Shown here piece after piece: positions 1 through 12,799 of a stretch of DNA of 64,000 nucleotides. Under the pieces are notes generated by a model, which did no database searches, was not told the DNA's origin, and worked only from the letters and a program-made list of their open reading frames with translations. Each line of letters starts with the position of its first letter. Position 1 is the first letter of the stretch. Origin of the DNA: Pleurodeles waltl (taxonomy: Eukaryota; Chordata; Amphibia; Caudata; Salamandridae); NCBI RefSeq assembly GCF_031143425.1, contig NC_090441.1:222948928-223012927 (forward strand), written 5' to 3'. The translations under genes and the position numbers were made by a program.

Positions 1-184
1 TGAAGCCTATGGGTTTCAGGAGCCAATGACGATGTGCGCCGGCGGTCGCGGTACGCACCGCCGCGGTACGCACCGCCACGGGCGTGACCGCCATTTTCTA
101 TCTGCTCAATCATTCGAGACCTGATCATCCACAGGAGAGGACCTATACTGCAAGTGCTGCTGTGAACTCGGTCTGGAAGTGACA

Positions 185-2729
185 ATGGCTGCTGCTACTG
201 GTGAAAGGGCCCCCGCCTTCAGTTCAGAAGAGTTGGAGAAGCTCGTGGACGGGGTCCTCCCCCAGTATGCGCTACTCTACGGTCCTCCAGACCAACAGGT
301 GAGTACACTCAGTGCACATTGAATGGGTTATGCCTGTGTGGAGTGGGGGGGATGTAAGTTGGTGGGGTGTGGAGGGAATGAGGAGTGCAACGCACGACAG
401 ATGAGAGAATGGGAACCATGGCAAGGTTGGGGAGGGGGGGCATGCACTCCAAACATGCAGATATGTGACGGTTTCTCTTTCCCACCCTGTACATGTCAAA
501 CAGGTGAGCGCCCATCAGAAAATCGATATTTGGGGGGCCATCGCCAAGGAAGTCCGGAACTTGGGGGTCTACAACAGACGGGGCACCCACTGCCGCAAGA
601 GGTGGGAGGACATCCGCCGCGGAACGAGGAAGACCGCAGAAACACTGCTGGGGATGGCCTCCCGACCTAGGAGGGGTGCCAGTCGCACCATGACCCCCCT
701 GATGTCCCGGATCCTGGCGGTGGCCTACCCTAATTTGGATGGGCGCTTGAGGACAGCACAGAAAACACAAGGGGGTGAGTATCTGCACATTCTCCTATCT
801 GTATGCGCAGTGGAGGCGTCTGGGTGGGGGAGGAGGGCTGTGGGTGACATTAGGCCAGGGCGCTCTCTGTAGTGTAGTCCTCTCCCTTAGGCATGGCCCT
901 GTGCCCCCGCCCCCCACCTCTGTAGGGTGCCAAGAGCAGCTACCCATGCTCCAGCATCACACATGTGCGCGTCTGTTGTCCCTAGACCTGTTTGCCTAGT
1001 CAGAAGTACTGAGTAGTGTACCCCAAGTTCGCGACTTAGTGCACGAGCCACCTGTGTCTGTCCTCTCCGCAAAGGGTATTGCTAAGGCATGCACTCAACT
1101 TTGTTTAATTTCTCCCCCCACCCCAAATCTTTGTCTTCTTGTGTTTTAGCATCATCAGGCGGAGGAGATTTGGCATCGGAGCAGGAGGGAGCTGCAGGTC
1201 ACCAGGCCCCAGTGGGCACTGACACAGACACTGAGGGCACCAGTGATCCGGAGGGCGAGGGGAGCACCACAACGGGGGCCGGTGGAGACACCAGCGACAC
1301 GGACACGTCCTCGTTTGGGAGCTCCCTAGCGGTGGCGGCACCATCTGTGCCCCCCGCAACAACAGGTACAGCCGCCACCCAGCGCACCAGCACCGCCCTC
1401 CCAGCAGCCCCTCAGTCTTCGCTCCGTGGCCGCTCGGCCAGGAAGGCGCGCGTCTCCTTCGCCCCAGGCACCTCAGCCCCTGCCTCTGTTACCCCTGCTG
1501 CCCTCAGTGCGGAGCTCATTGACCTGGTGAGGACGGTCATTGTTGGGCAGACTACCCTTCTGAATGCCATCCAGGGGGTGGAAAGGGAGGTGCATCGGAG
1601 CAATGCCTACCTGGAGGGCATTCATTCGGGTCAGGCTGCCCATCAACGAGCGTTCACTGCTCTGGCCTCAGCACTGACGGCAGCCATTGTCCCTGTCTCC
1701 AGTCTCCCTCTTCTATCTGCCTCCACCCTTTCTCTGTCTCCTGTACCTCAACCTATCCCATCCACACCATCAGACCAGCCTGCACACACCTCAACACCCA
1801 AGGCCAGCTCATCCAAACATAAGCACCACAGAAAACACAAGCATTCACCCAAGCAACACACAGATGCAGACATATCAACAGTCACTACCACCTCTGTGTC
1901 CCCGTCCTCCTCGTCTCCCTCCCCCCTTTCTGTGACGTCTACACTCACACCTGCATGCACCCCAACATCAGCCAGTTCTTCCACCACCAGCAAACCCTCC
2001 ACTACAGTCCGCACACCTGCAGTCACCACCCCCACTGGCATTTACACGTCCCATGTGTCCTCTCCCACTGTGTCTGTCACCCCCTCTTCCAAGACACATA
2101 AACGCAGGCAGACACCCAAACAACAGCCAACCACCTCACCACAGCCTACGTCCCAGTCACCTGCACCCAAGGACAGCACACCTGGCTCTCATACAACCAC
2201 ATCCTCTTCCTCCACTTCTCTCACCACTACTCCTACCCCTTACCTTGGTCCCAAGAAATATTACATCTCCAATTGTGACCTCTTTCCCTCCCCCGACCCA
2301 CCCCCTCCAACTGGGAAAAGTCCCAAGGGCACCTCAGCCACCACCAGCCCAACTTCTACAGTGCAAGTGGTGCATGGCATGTGGAGTCCACCCTTTGGCG
2401 GCAGTAACACTTCGGTGAGCAGCAAGGGGACAGCCAGCCCCCCCCCAGGCAAGAGGACCCGGAAATTGAAGGGCCGCCGTGAGCGGACAGAGACGGCTGC
2501 CCCCAAGGAGGTGACTCCGGCCACTTCACCGGCCACAGCAGCCAGGGGAGGCAAGGGGCCGAGAGCCCCATCTAAGGAGCGGAAGGACAGCAGGGCGGAG
2601 AGGACAACCACCAGGAGCGCGGAGCAGGAGGGCCCCACAAGCCCCATCCCGGCTGCAAGGGACGACACCAAAGGGCCCAGGACTCACTCCCCGAAGGGGC
2701 CTGACACAGCACGGTCAGAGGGCGAGTGA
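185..2729 (+). CDS. Harbinger accessory Myb/SANT-like DNA-binding protein (family A, intact, 3 exons)
   Basis: The gene model has three exons: 185-298, 504-774 and 1150-2729. Each intron has GT-AG ends and the phases agree, giving 654 residues. Residues about 11-85 form a Myb/SANT-like trihelix domain: FSSEELEKLVDGVL, then IDIWGAIAKEVR and HCRKRWEDIRRGTRK. Residues about 248-310 look coiled-coil. Then comes a long Ser/Thr/Pro-rich linker, and a Lys/Arg-rich tail from about residue 563 that probably serves nuclear localisation or DNA contact. Harbinger transposons are known to encode such a protein, which brings the transposase to the nucleus and to DNA; the host gene TSNARE1 carries a related domesticated domain. 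The start was chosen because ATG 185 opens the SANT domain and an equivalent ATG exists in copy 2. In this copy I see no frameshift or stop. Exact function is inferred from the family. Confidence 0.82.
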
Positions 2730-2770
2730 GCAGGGTGTCCAGGCCAGGTCTGACTCCCTTGACATACTGC

Positions 2771-3127
2771 AAGAGCACCGCTGAACAGGGCCCCGCCGTG
2801 AAGACAGGTACCGCTGAAGAGGGCCCCGCCGTGCAGAAGAGCACCGCTGAACAGGGCCCCGCCGTGAAGACAGGTACCGCTGAACAGGGCCCCGCCGTGA
2901 AGACAGGTACCGCTGAACAGGGCCCCGCCGTGCAGAAGAGCACCGCTGAACAGGGCCCCGCCGTGAAGACAGGTACCGCTGAACAGGGCCCGCCGTGAAG
3001 ACAGGTACCGCTGAACAGGGCCCCGCCGTGCAGAAGAGCACCGCTGAACAGGGCCCCGCCGTGAAGACAGGTACCGCTGAACAGGGCCCCGCCGTGCAGA
3101 AGAGCACCGCTGAACAGGGCCCCGCCG
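2771..3127 (+). repeat. 33-bp GC-rich minisatellite in the 3' region of the SANT gene
   Basis: About eleven units of 33 bp, each with the core accgctgaacagggccccgc and alternating 'gtgaagacaggt' and 'gtgcagaagagc' ends. The array begins about 40 bp after the stop codon. Long reading frames run through it because 33 is divisible by three; they are not genes. The same array occurs inverted at 15391-15912. Confidence 0.9.
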
Positions 3128-3610
3128 TCTCAAGCACCGCTCCGCTGGGCCCTTCCTGTCAAGCACCGCTCCGCTGGGCCCTTCCTCTCAAGCACCGCTC
3201 CGCTGGGCCCTTCATCTCAAGCACCGCTCCGCTGGGCCCTTCATCTCAAGCACCGCTCCGCTGGGCCCTTCATCTCAAGCACCGCTCCGCTGGGCCCTTC
3301 ATCTCAAGCACCGCTCCGCTGGGCCCTTCATCTCAAGCACCGCTCCGCTGGGCCCTTCATCTCAAGCACCGCTCCGCTGGGCCCTTCCTCTCAGGCACCG
3401 CTCCGCTGGGCCCTTCCTGTCAAGCACCGCTCCGCTGGGCCCTTCCTCTCAAGCACCGCTCCGCTGGGCCCTTCATCTCAAGCACCGCTCCGCTGGGCCC
3501 TTCATCTCAAGCACCGCTCCGCTGGGCCCTTCCTCTCAGGCACCGCTCCGCTGGGCCCTTCCTCTCAGGCATCGCTCCGCTGGACATCGCCATGTCATGC
3601 ACCGCTGCGC
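3128..3610 (+). repeat. 29-bp GC-rich minisatellite
   Basis: About sixteen units of 29 bp with the core accgctccgctgggccctt and a variable 'catctcaag', 'cctctcaag' or 'cctgtcaag' end. It follows directly on the 33-bp array and the last units are degenerate. The inverted counterpart in copy 2 is at 14784-15390, with a different copy number. Confidence 0.9.
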
Positions 3611-4549
3611 TGGGTCCCGCCGTCTCAGGCACTGTTTATGGTTCACTGTGCCCACCATGCCTCCTCCTTGACCAGTGGAGACTGTCATCCACCGGATGGA
3701 CTGTGGCTTTGCACTCCCCAGGATGGTGCAGTGGGCATGCTGGCTCCTCGTGGATCTGGCGTCGTGGACTCATGTGGCTGTGGTGGCCCCCCCTTCCCTT
3801 CCCCCTGAGGTGCCTGTAGTTTTAACATCAGATGCCCCTGCAGTGTTCTCTCCAAAGGACTCAGGTCTCGTGTGTGGGCTTTGCCCTTGTTTCGTAGAAC
3901 ATTGGCCCAAGGACATGTTAGATTCGTAGGATGTGCAGGACTTGTTACTTCAGTGATACACTGATGTGTATATATTTTTGGTTTTTGTAAATATTTTTCA
4001 CGGTTGCTCAATTATTTCCAGGTGCTTTTTTTGTACATAAATATTTATTCCAAATTTGGTTGTGTCATTGTATTTTTAAAGGGTGTTTGTGTGGTGTCAC
4101 TGTGACTTCCTGCTCTGCATTGGTGTGTACATATTGGGGGGGTCGCATATGTGTATGCCCGTAACCTTTCGTCCTCCCCCCTCCCGTGTGTCGTAGGTGC
4201 AGTACTCACCGTTGACCTCTGCGCCGGAGTTCGTACTCGTGGTAGATGAGCAGGTAGACGAGAGCAGGTATGATGTTCAATTCGGGTTCCATGCTGTCCG
4301 GATTCCGCGTGGAGTGTCTCGAGGTGAGCGTTTTCCATTGAAAATGTCTGTTTCCGCCGTGTTTTTATCGGCGGGGCTCCCGCCCCGGAAAAGGTGGCGG
4401 ATTGGTGGGTCGTGATAGGGTGGGCGGTACATTGTCTGCCGCCTGGCTGTTGGCGGTGACCGCCGCGCTGTTTGTTTGTTCCGCCGTGGCGGTCGGAGTG
4501 TTAATGCGGCGGGCTGTGTTGGCGGTTCCCGCCATGGTCAGAATTGCAT
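3611..4549 (+). other. 3' non-coding region of family A copy 1
   Basis: No gene is visible. It holds a single copy (about 3690-3740) of a 'ctgtggctttgcactcccca' segment that is tandemly amplified in the two other family A copies. It also has an A/T-rich stretch around 3960-4080 that probably contains the polyadenylation site, although no canonical AATAAA was seen, and then the start of the ggcggt-rich subterminal region. Confidence 0.6.
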
Positions 4550-4621
4550 TTTTTTGACCGCCGGCCTGTTGGCGGGTTGGCCGCCGCTTTATCACCGACC
4601 ACCAGGGTTAGAATCACCCCC
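4550..4621 (-). repeat. Right terminal inverted repeat of family A copy 1
   Basis: Reading inward from 4621 the end is GGGGGTGATTCTAACC followed by a 'ggtcggtgataaagcggcgg'-type block, nearly identical to 13592-13660. The TTA at 4622-4624 is the expected target-site duplication; its partner lies outside the window. Confidence 0.88.
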
Positions 4622-4799
4622 TTAAAGTCTTGCCTCAATGACATGAACCTTGACAGCTTCGAACCCTAATTTAAACTGAAGTAACTTGGATTCACCCTGG
4701 ACAGGAACCTCATACTTAAGGAACACCTTGCCAAAAATAAGCAAAGGTGGCAACATACCAGCTTTCTCTTTTAAATACAGAGAAACCATATCTACTGAA

Positions 4800-5310
4800 T
4801 AGTTACTTTAAAATGCTGTTCAAGCCCAATTGCTCTTACATGTGGATGGTGGTAATGCCTTGCTCCTTGGCCTTCTAGACTCCATACTGCACCCCTTACG
4901 GGCATCCTATAATCTGCAGCACATCTCATTCAGTGCCTGAAGTAATATGATCACATCAACCCAATCTTGATGGGAGTCCATCGGCTTCCCTTGCTGAACA
5001 GCACTGTCTTTCAAAGCAGCTGCATCATTTGCAACGCCAACTTGACCAGCACCACCACTTATCTTGCAGACAAGCTCACCATCTCTGTTGAGTCTCAGCC
5101 CAGCTGCAGCCAGGGTGCCATCACACTGCAGACGATGGAGTGTAAATAAAGAAAAACAAAGCAGCAGGTCGTTCCCATCTATGTATCCAGGATCAGTAAA
5201 ATCATCCCCGTGTCCATCAGGACTACCACACCACAGCTTTCATTTTAGGAATGAGTTGAAGACATACCTTTATAAAGAGCAATGCATCACAATTCACCAA
5301 CAGTCTTAAA
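4800..5310 (+). pseudogene. Decayed non-LTR retrotransposon fragment, L2/CR1-like reverse transcriptase 3' end
   Basis: Three scraps occur in the order expected at the C-terminal end of L2/CR1-type ORF2. YDHINPILMGVHRLPL (from 4946) resembles the family's 'HITPVL..LHWLPV' motif. TYLADKLT (about 5058-5081) resembles 'YLSDLLTP'. FRNELKTYLYKEQ (about 5245-5285) resembles the terminal 'FK..LKTHLF'. The frame changes between the second and third scraps and stops intervene, so it is an old, dead copy. The 5' end was not located. The family assignment rests on motif memory only. Confidence 0.55.
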
Positions 5311-6389
5311 CTAAAAACCCATTAGCTCTCCTATCACTTTTTGACTTTATAGTGGTCTCTTCGACCCTGTACATCATACATACATTCATACATACATTCT
5401 TACATACTTATACAGTCACATGTGTCTCACATTTGAGGGTGTGAGATTCTTAGGTCTACATCTTGATTTAAATTTCCACTCACAAAGGGTAATAGCAAAA
5501 ACGTGGTGCTTTACATCCAGGTGTAGGAGTAAATCTGCAAATGGTTTGATCTACACATGTGAAAAATACCTTCAGGAGTCAGGTCAAAGGTTTCTGAGCA
5601 CATTGTTAGTATTATACGTGATCTCTGTGGGATTTCATACTTCTGCCCAATATTCCAAGTGCGATCTTTACAGAGGTCCCCAAAATCAAAAGTATTGTGT
5701 CCATTGCTATGCTATGCTAAATTAAGTTACCTTTCATTATGCTATTCTCTGCTGTGTTGGCCTGTGTGAAGCATTGATTTTTATGGTTTAATATAATATG
5801 TTATGTTGAGGCATTGTGAGGTGTCATGGTGTTTTGTAATGCTATGCTGTGCTTTGGTATATATTACACCATCTCACAATGTTGTTATGCAATAATATGT
5901 CACACCAGTTTTGTGCTTAACTGGCCAGAGTCATCAAACATTCTCCTGCTTCTTCTGATGCTCTTGAGAGGATGTCAGGTGAGATATGCCTTTTGAAATA
6001 CAAAACTCACATTAAATACATACCCACATTGGATCATTACGTTCCTCTGCCATGTGCTTTTGCATCAAAAGCTATGAATGTACAAATCATCAGATATGAT
6101 CATTAGCCTGTCAAACAGCACTCACCACTATCAGGACAGAGTGCAGACGCCCTCAGGGCAAGAAGCAGGAGCAAAATGTTCCCCCACATTTGAAGATCTG
6201 AAAGAAAGGGTACGCTTTGTCAACATTATTCAGAATGTCACAGTTTGCACCTGTTCTTTAGCCACTCTCGATTGGTGGCCTCATGGATTCCATAATTCTG
6301 GTTACAATTGATCTAAACATCTCTTTTTCTGCTCAGGTATCATTGAGAATGTCCATTGTTGTGGGGGAATGCACTGACTGAGAGGAGCC
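5311..6389. other. Stretch without recognised genes
   Basis: It contains a short 'catacattcataca' microsatellite at about 5378-5415, a degenerate 'gctatgctatgct' tract around 5705-5860 and otherwise unique-looking A/T-rich DNA. No coding region or mobile element could be supported. Confidence 0.5.
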
Positions 6390-9300
6390 TCAACACTTCT
6401 CGTCTAGCTATAGAGTTATGAACTGCCCCATGAGCCCATGGACCATGAGAATAAAAGGTAAGTGTCTAGCGCTGTGAGGCATGCACTGAGTGAAAATGTA
6501 TCTAGCAGTGGAATTCATGACTGCCTATGTGAGCCCATGCACAATGAGCATCACAGATGAGAGTGTCTAGTGCCGTAAGAAATGTGCTGTTTAAAATTAG
6601 CCTCACCCTATACTGTATAGTCTGTCGGCATGTGCTGTGGGAGAGGAGCCTCACCTCTTACTGTCTATAGGGCATGCACTGTGTGAGAGAAACCTCATCC
6701 CTTATAGTCTGCTGGGCATGCGCTGGGTGAGAGAAGCCTCACCCCTTATAGTCTGCAGAGCATGCACTGTGTGAGAGGATCCTCACTCCTTATAGTCCGT
6801 AGGGCATGCGCTGTGGGAGAGGAGCTGCGCCTCTTATAGTCTGCAAGGCATGCGCTGTGTGAGAGGATCCTCACTCCTTATAGTCTTCAGGGAATGCGCT
6901 GTGGGAGAGGAGCTTCGCCTCTTATAGTCTGCAAGGCATGCGCTGTGTGAGGGAGCCTCACCCCTTATAGATTGCAGAGCATGCACTGTGTGAGAGGAGC
7001 CTCACCCCTTATAGTCGGCAGGACACAGAATGTGGGATTAGGAGCCTCACCCCTTATAGTGTGCAGGGCATGATCTGAGTGAGAGGATCCTCGCCCCTCA
7101 CAGTCTGCTGGGCATGTGCTGTGTGAGAAGAACCTCACCCCTTATGGTATGCAGGGCATGTGCCGTGTGAGAGGAGCCTCATCCCTTATAGGCTGCAGGG
7201 CATGCTCTGTGTGAGAGAACCACACCCCTTAGAGTCTGCAGGGCATGTGCTGTGGGAGAGGAGCCTCACCCCTTACAGTCTGTTGAGATTGCACTGTGTG
7301 AGAGGAGCCTCATCCCTTATAGCCTGCAGGGCATGCACTGTGTGAGAGGAGCCTAACCCCTTATAGTCTGCTGGGCATGCACTGTGTGAGAGGAGCCTCA
7401 TCCATTATAGTCTGCTGGGCATGCACTGTGTGAGAGGAGCCTCATCCCTTATAGTCTGCTCGGCATGCGCTGTGTGAGAGGAGCCTCATCCCTTATAGTC
7501 TGCAGGGCATGCTCTGTGTGGGAAGAGCCTCGTCCCGTATAGTCTGCTGGCCATGCGCTGTGTGGGAGGAGCCTCATCCCTTATAGTCTGCAGGTCATGC
7601 TCTGTGTGAGAGGAGCCTCACCCCTCACAGTCTTCGGGAAATGCCCTCTGTGAGAGGAGCCTCATCCCTTATAGTCTGCAGTGCATGCGCTGTGTGAGAG
7701 GAGCCTCACCCCTTATAGTCTGCAGGGCATGCACTGTGTGAGAGAAGCTTCATCCCTTATAGTCTGCAGGGCATGTGCTGTGTGAGAGGAGCCTCAACCC
7801 TTATGGTCTGTAGGGCATGCACTGTGTGAGAGAAGCCTCATCCCTTGTAGTCTGCAGGGAATGCACTGTGTGAGAGGAACCTCACCCTTTATAGTCTACA
7901 GGGCGTGCGCTGTGTGAGAGGAGCCTCACCCCTTGTAGTCTGCAGGACACAGGCTGTGAGAGGAGCCTAACCCCTCATAGTCTGCTGGGCATGCGCTGTG
8001 TGAGAAGAACCTCATCCCTTATAGTTCGGGGGCATGTGCTGTGTGAGAGGAGCCTCACCCTTTATAGTCTACAGGGCGTGCGCTGTGTGAGAGGAGCCTC
8101 ACCCCTTGTAGTCTGCAGGACACAGGCTGTGAGATTAGAAGCATCACCCCTCATAGTCTGCTGGGCATGCGCTGTGTGAGAAGAACCTCATCCCTTATAG
8201 TTCGGGGGCATGTGCTGTGTGAGAGGAGCCTCACCCTTTATAGTCTACAGGGCATGCGCTGTGTGAGAGGAGCCTCACCCCTTGGAGTCTATGGAGCAAG
8301 TTCTATGTGAGAGGAGCCTCACCCCTTAGAGTCTGCAGGGCATGTGCTGTGGGAGAGGAGCCTCACCCCTTACAGTCTGTTGAGCTTGCACTGTGTGAGA
8401 GGAGCCTCATCCCTTATAGCCTGCAGGGCATGCACTGTGTGAGAGGAGCCTCATCCCTTATAGTCTGCTGGGCATGCGCTGTGTGAGAGGAGCCTCATCC
8501 CTTATAGTCTGCAGGGCATGCGCTGTGTGAGAGGAGCCTCATCCCTTATAGTCTGCAGGGCATGCTCTGTGTGGGAAGAGCCTCGTCCCGTATAGTCTGC
8601 TGGCCATGCGCTGTGTGGGAGGAGCCTCATCCCTTATAGTCTGCAGGTCATGCTCTGTGTGAGAGGAGCCTCACCCCTCACAGTCTTCGGGAAATGCCCT
8701 CTGTGAGAGGAGCCTCATCCCTTATAGTCTGCAGTGCATGCGCTGTGTGAGAGGAGCCTCACCCCTTATAGTCTGCAGGGCATGCACTGTGTGAGAGAAG
8801 CCTCATCCCTTATAGTCTGCAGGGCATGTGCTGTGTGAGAGGAGCCTCATCCCTTATAGTCTGCAGGGCATGCACTGTGTGAGAGGAGCCTCATCCCTTA
8901 TAGTCTGCTGGGCATGCACTGTGTGAGAGGAGCCTCATCCCTTATAGTCTGCTCGGCATGCGCTGTGTGAGAGGAGCCTCATCCCTTATAGTCTGCAGGG
9001 CATGCTCTGTGTGGGAAGAGCCTCGTCCCGTATAGTCTGCTGGCCATGCGCTGTGTGGGAGGAGCCTCATCCCTTATAGTCTGCAGGTCATGCTCTGTGT
9101 GAGAGGAGCCTCACCCCTCACAGTCTTCGGGAAATGCCCTCTGTGAGAGGAGCCTCATCCCTTATAGTCTGCAGGGCATGCACTGTGTGAGAGAAGCTTC
9201 ATCCCTTATAGTCTGCAGGGCATGTGCTGTGTGAGAGGAGCCTCAACCCTTATGGTCTGTAGGGCATGCACTGTGTGAGAGAAGCCTCATCCCTTGTAGT

Positions 9301-9540
9301 CTGCAGGGAATGCACTGTGTGAGAGGAACCTCACCCTTTATAGTCTACAGGGCGTGCGCTGTGTGAGAGGAGCCTCACCCCTTGTAGTCTGCAGGACACA
9401 GGCTGTGAGATTAGAAGCATCACCCCTCATAGTCTGCTGGGCATGCGCTGTGTGAGAAGAACCTCATCCCTTATAGTTCGGGGGCATGTGCTGTGTGAGA
9501 GGAGCCTCACCCTTTATAGTCTACAGGGCATGAACTATGT
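6390..9540 (+). repeat. 44-bp satellite array with higher-order structure
   Basis: About 65 units of 44 bp with consensus pieces gctgtgtgagaggagcctca, tcccttatagtctgcagggc and atg. The first 250 bp are strongly degenerate and the array becomes regular from about 6640. A variant block starting 'ctctgtgtgggaagagcctc' recurs at about 7512, 8565 and 9005. These spacings (1053 and 440) are about 24 and 10 units, so multi-unit blocks were duplicated. Short frames through it are artefacts. Confidence 0.92.
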
Positions 9541-11989
9541 GAGAATTCTTTGTGAATCACACATAGTTTATACATCTGCTAACCATATGTCAGGATATGT
9601 CTGTTTGCTGTACTCTTGAGCCCAATGTTGACATATCTTCCTTAGAGAGTTAAATGAACCACGTTCAGTGGTGGAAATCCCTCTGCTATCCATAACACAG
9701 CTGTCACTCCCCAAGAGAGGCACAAACTAGGCCTGAGTGGAATTTCCATGATGTCAGAGTAATCTGAGTAATGTCAGTATTTCTGCATTACTCATTGATG
9801 CTGAATTACTGAAAATAATGAGATTATGCTCACTCACTTAATTAAAAGTCATTTGGGATTTGAAATCTTACCATGAGAGCACATTAACACCCTTCAGTAT
9901 CTGCCCATGCTGCTCATAGTGTTCTCTTGCATTTAGCACTATTTGCTTAGGGCAAAATAATTCCTTGCATCCATTTCAAATGTGAGGTGCATTTTGCGCT
10001 GGGGAACTAGTGCTAAATGCTGGAGTAAATTGGTGGAAACTCCAACTCCAAGTGCCCATTTAGTGAACATGAGCAGCTGCTCGCTATTCATGGTCTGTTG
10101 CATTTAGTTTGAAAAATCCTTCAAAATGTTTGGATAATTTTGCATGATTTTGCTGCATGGAATTACACAAACCTAGTAAATACATCCTACTTAGTTTGCT
10201 TTCACACTGTTGGAGTGTGTAGTTTAAAAGCAATATTAATACGAAGCTTGAAATATAATGTGTGATAAAGCTGCGTAGAAATGTGTTGACAGAAAAATAA
10301 TGCACGTGTCTAAAATGTGCCCATGCGGAGTGACTACCAATGTACACGAAGACTAATGAAAAGAGCTTAGTAGTGATGAAATGTTGTGCAATAATGTTTG
10401 AATTTGTACTAATATATCATACTTTAGGTTATATGTTAAGAGTTTGCTTTATTAATCAAAATGGGTTTAAATTAACAGGGGGTTGGGCCTAGCTGCCTGG
10501 CCTCATATTTGAATATTTGAATTGCTTTTGTAATGTGTAATGTGCTGTTTTCCTGAAGGACACGAAGCTGTACTTTTCCAGAAGTTATGTGTGTGTAAAC
10601 GTAGTAAATTCTTTCTCATGGGAATCGACTTGTAATTCGTAACAGGTGCAAGGTTAACTTTCCCAGGCGAAGACAATGAAGACACTGACTGGAACGCGAA
10701 GTGTGACATTTGCTACCTGACATTACAACCGCTGAGGACGTCAATAACATGGACCAATCCGCGACATGAGAACTGCAAATCGAGGAAACTTCTAGCAGGG
10801 GACTCACCTTGCGATTGGATAGAGATACTGATGCACCAAAAATTATCCAATGAGGAATTAGGGATTAGTTAGACAGTTTTGATATAACTGCGTGACCTAA
10901 GGAGAAGACAGAACATTTTGCCATTCTACCATTCTTTTGGAGACATTGCCACTTATTCCTTTGCTAAAGACTTTTACCAGTTGCCATACTTTAGTTTAGT
11001 TTGCCTCCTTAGAACCATCCTCTACCCATCTTGCTTAATATTATCTTCTCCTCCATGTGAGGGAGGTAATCTGTTCTTTAGTTATGCTATTTTGAGACTT
11101 CGCCCCGTCCTATTTGCTGATGCTGATGAACTGATGTCCTGAGGACGAAGACTGACGCTGCTTCCTGATCCGTTGGATGGTAACTATCTGATGCAAATTG
11201 TAATTGTCTGTTTGCCTTTCCTTTCTAGGTACCAACTGATCTTTTGATAGAGGCCTTAGTATAGATTTTTGCTAAATTTGTGCTCACTAAAATGTTTTGC
11301 ATGAAGCCCAACGTGCTAATGCTAATTCAAGGTTAGTTAAGGTGTTCACTAATACCTGATGCAAATAGACAAATGACTGAGTTCTTGCTTTGTTGAATCA
11401 TGTACTAATAAGACTCTGCTAAGTTGATCCATATTAATCATGTGCTTAATTCTGAATGATCATAATCTGTGCATTGGTTAAATTGTGTTCTGATTGCCAA
11501 ATATTAGTGGTTTTGATGTGCTTATTGATATTGAGACAAATAAACATGATATTAGATTGTAACAAATAGGGAAATAAATATCCTAACACTTAACTAAACT
11601 GGTGTGGTTATTCATGACTGAAAGGTCATGGTGTGTTAGTTTATTGATTCTTCTTGATTGCTTATTGGTTAATGATTCATATTATTGATTGTTTTATTGA
11701 TCTGTTGATTGATTATGTCAAGAAAATATTTCGTACTGGGAAGTCTCCAAACGTGGTCCAAAGGTTTATCGACCTGAATGCGTCTCCTTGTAAGTTTACT
11801 TATTAAGGCTCTGACATGCTAACAACACTCTCAGAGAACAAAATAGCCCATACTTACTGTCTGGGAGTCTGAGTTATCTATTCTCAATGAGTTAAATATC
11901 TCCAACTTGATGTCTGAAAGCTAAAATCACACATTCTATGTTATCATCTCTCCCTCAGATAGTTTAGGAAACTAAAACTGAGGTTCAAG
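9541..11989. other. A/T-rich non-coding stretch with possible LTR-like segment
   Basis: No gene was found. A perfect 13-bp inverted repeat, GCATTTAGCACTA, lies at 9929-9941 with its partner at 10008-10020. Around 10740-10920 a CCAAT-containing segment is followed by 'gatataactg' and a 'gtgacctaaggag' leader, and AATAAA-like signals occur near 11538 and 11570. This arrangement could be the U3-R-U5 of an old LTR, but no TG...CA ends or target duplications could be fixed. Confidence 0.35.
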
Positions 11990-12440
11990 CTCTTGTAGTC
12001 GATGGTGATAAATGGGTGTTCTGGGAGAGTTATATACCCAATATTCACTCTCTCTAATCTCCTGTATTAACACCAATACCGCTAGCTCTTCCCTATGGAG
12101 TTAAGTACCCCATATTCACTCTCTCTAATCTCCTGTATTACGACCAACACCTGTAGCTCTTCCCTATGGAGTTGAATTCCACATATTCACTCTCTCTAAT
12201 TTCCTGTATTACCACCAACACCACTAGCTCTTCCCTTTGGAGTTTAATACCCCATATTCACTCTCTCTAATCTCCTGTATGACCACCAACATCGCTAGCT
12301 CTTCCCTTTGGAGTTAAAAACTCCATATTCACTCTCTCTAATCTCCTGTATTACCGCGAACACCTCCAGCTTTTCCCTATGGAATTAATACCCCATATTC
12401 ACAGTCTCTAATGTCCTGAATTATCATTAACACTTCTGTG
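11990..12440 (+). repeat. 71-bp minisatellite
   Basis: At least six units of 71 bp with the core atattcactctctctaatc plus 'tcctgtattaccaccaacac' and 'gctagctcttccctatggag'. The core starts at 12041, 12112, 12183, 12254, 12325 and 12395. Degenerate flanking units may extend it on both sides. Confidence 0.9.
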
Positions 12441-12799
12441 ATTTACTGAGTTAATCATTCCATTCTTAATGTTTGGAAGGTCGAATCATATATGTAACAT
12501 GTTCATCTCTTCCTCATACTATGAAACATACCACAATATGAACATTTCAATCTCTTTCTTGGGTGAAACACAGTCTTTGTCTCAATTTTCTTGCCAACAT
12601 TCTCCCAGTACCTTCTCATCCTGTGGGGCTGAAAAGATAATACTCACACTCAGGAGCTCCACAGGTCTGCACTGTGCCCACACAGATGTGCAGTGATGTC
12701 TGGGGTCACCTATACGTTAATTTGAGGCAGACTGCATTTATATACTGAAGCTCCACATGGGGAGGGATCTGCCACCACTCCTTCAATAATTTGTGAAAA

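Larger units (their letters stand above)
1..4621 (+). mobile_element. PIF/Harbinger element, family A copy 1 (right part only)
   Basis: This is the right portion of a GC-rich Harbinger-type DNA transposon; its left part, including the transposase, lies upstream of the window. The right terminus reads inward as GGGGGTGATTCTAACC, followed by the 'ggcggt'-rich subterminal region, and it matches the terminus at 13592 almost base for base. The element stops at 4621 and is followed by TTA, the usual Harbinger target duplication. Content in order: a spliced Myb/SANT gene, two GC-rich minisatellites in its 3' region, a long 3' region, and the terminus. Base 1 corresponds to about 18,682 of the inverted copy 2. 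Confidence 0.9.

Noticed and set aside
2572..3819. Long frames on both strands through the 29- and 33-bp repeats (up to 274 residues)
   Set aside because: They exist because the repeats lack stops and the 33-bp period is a multiple of three. They have repeated low-complexity peptides and no start or domain logic.
6390..9540. Regular repeats as a CRISPR-like array
   Set aside because: There are no unique spacers; units are head-to-tail and the context is eukaryotic.
10084..10347. 87-residue minus-strand frame
   Set aside because: Unremarkable composition, no homology recognised, isolated in non-coding DNA.
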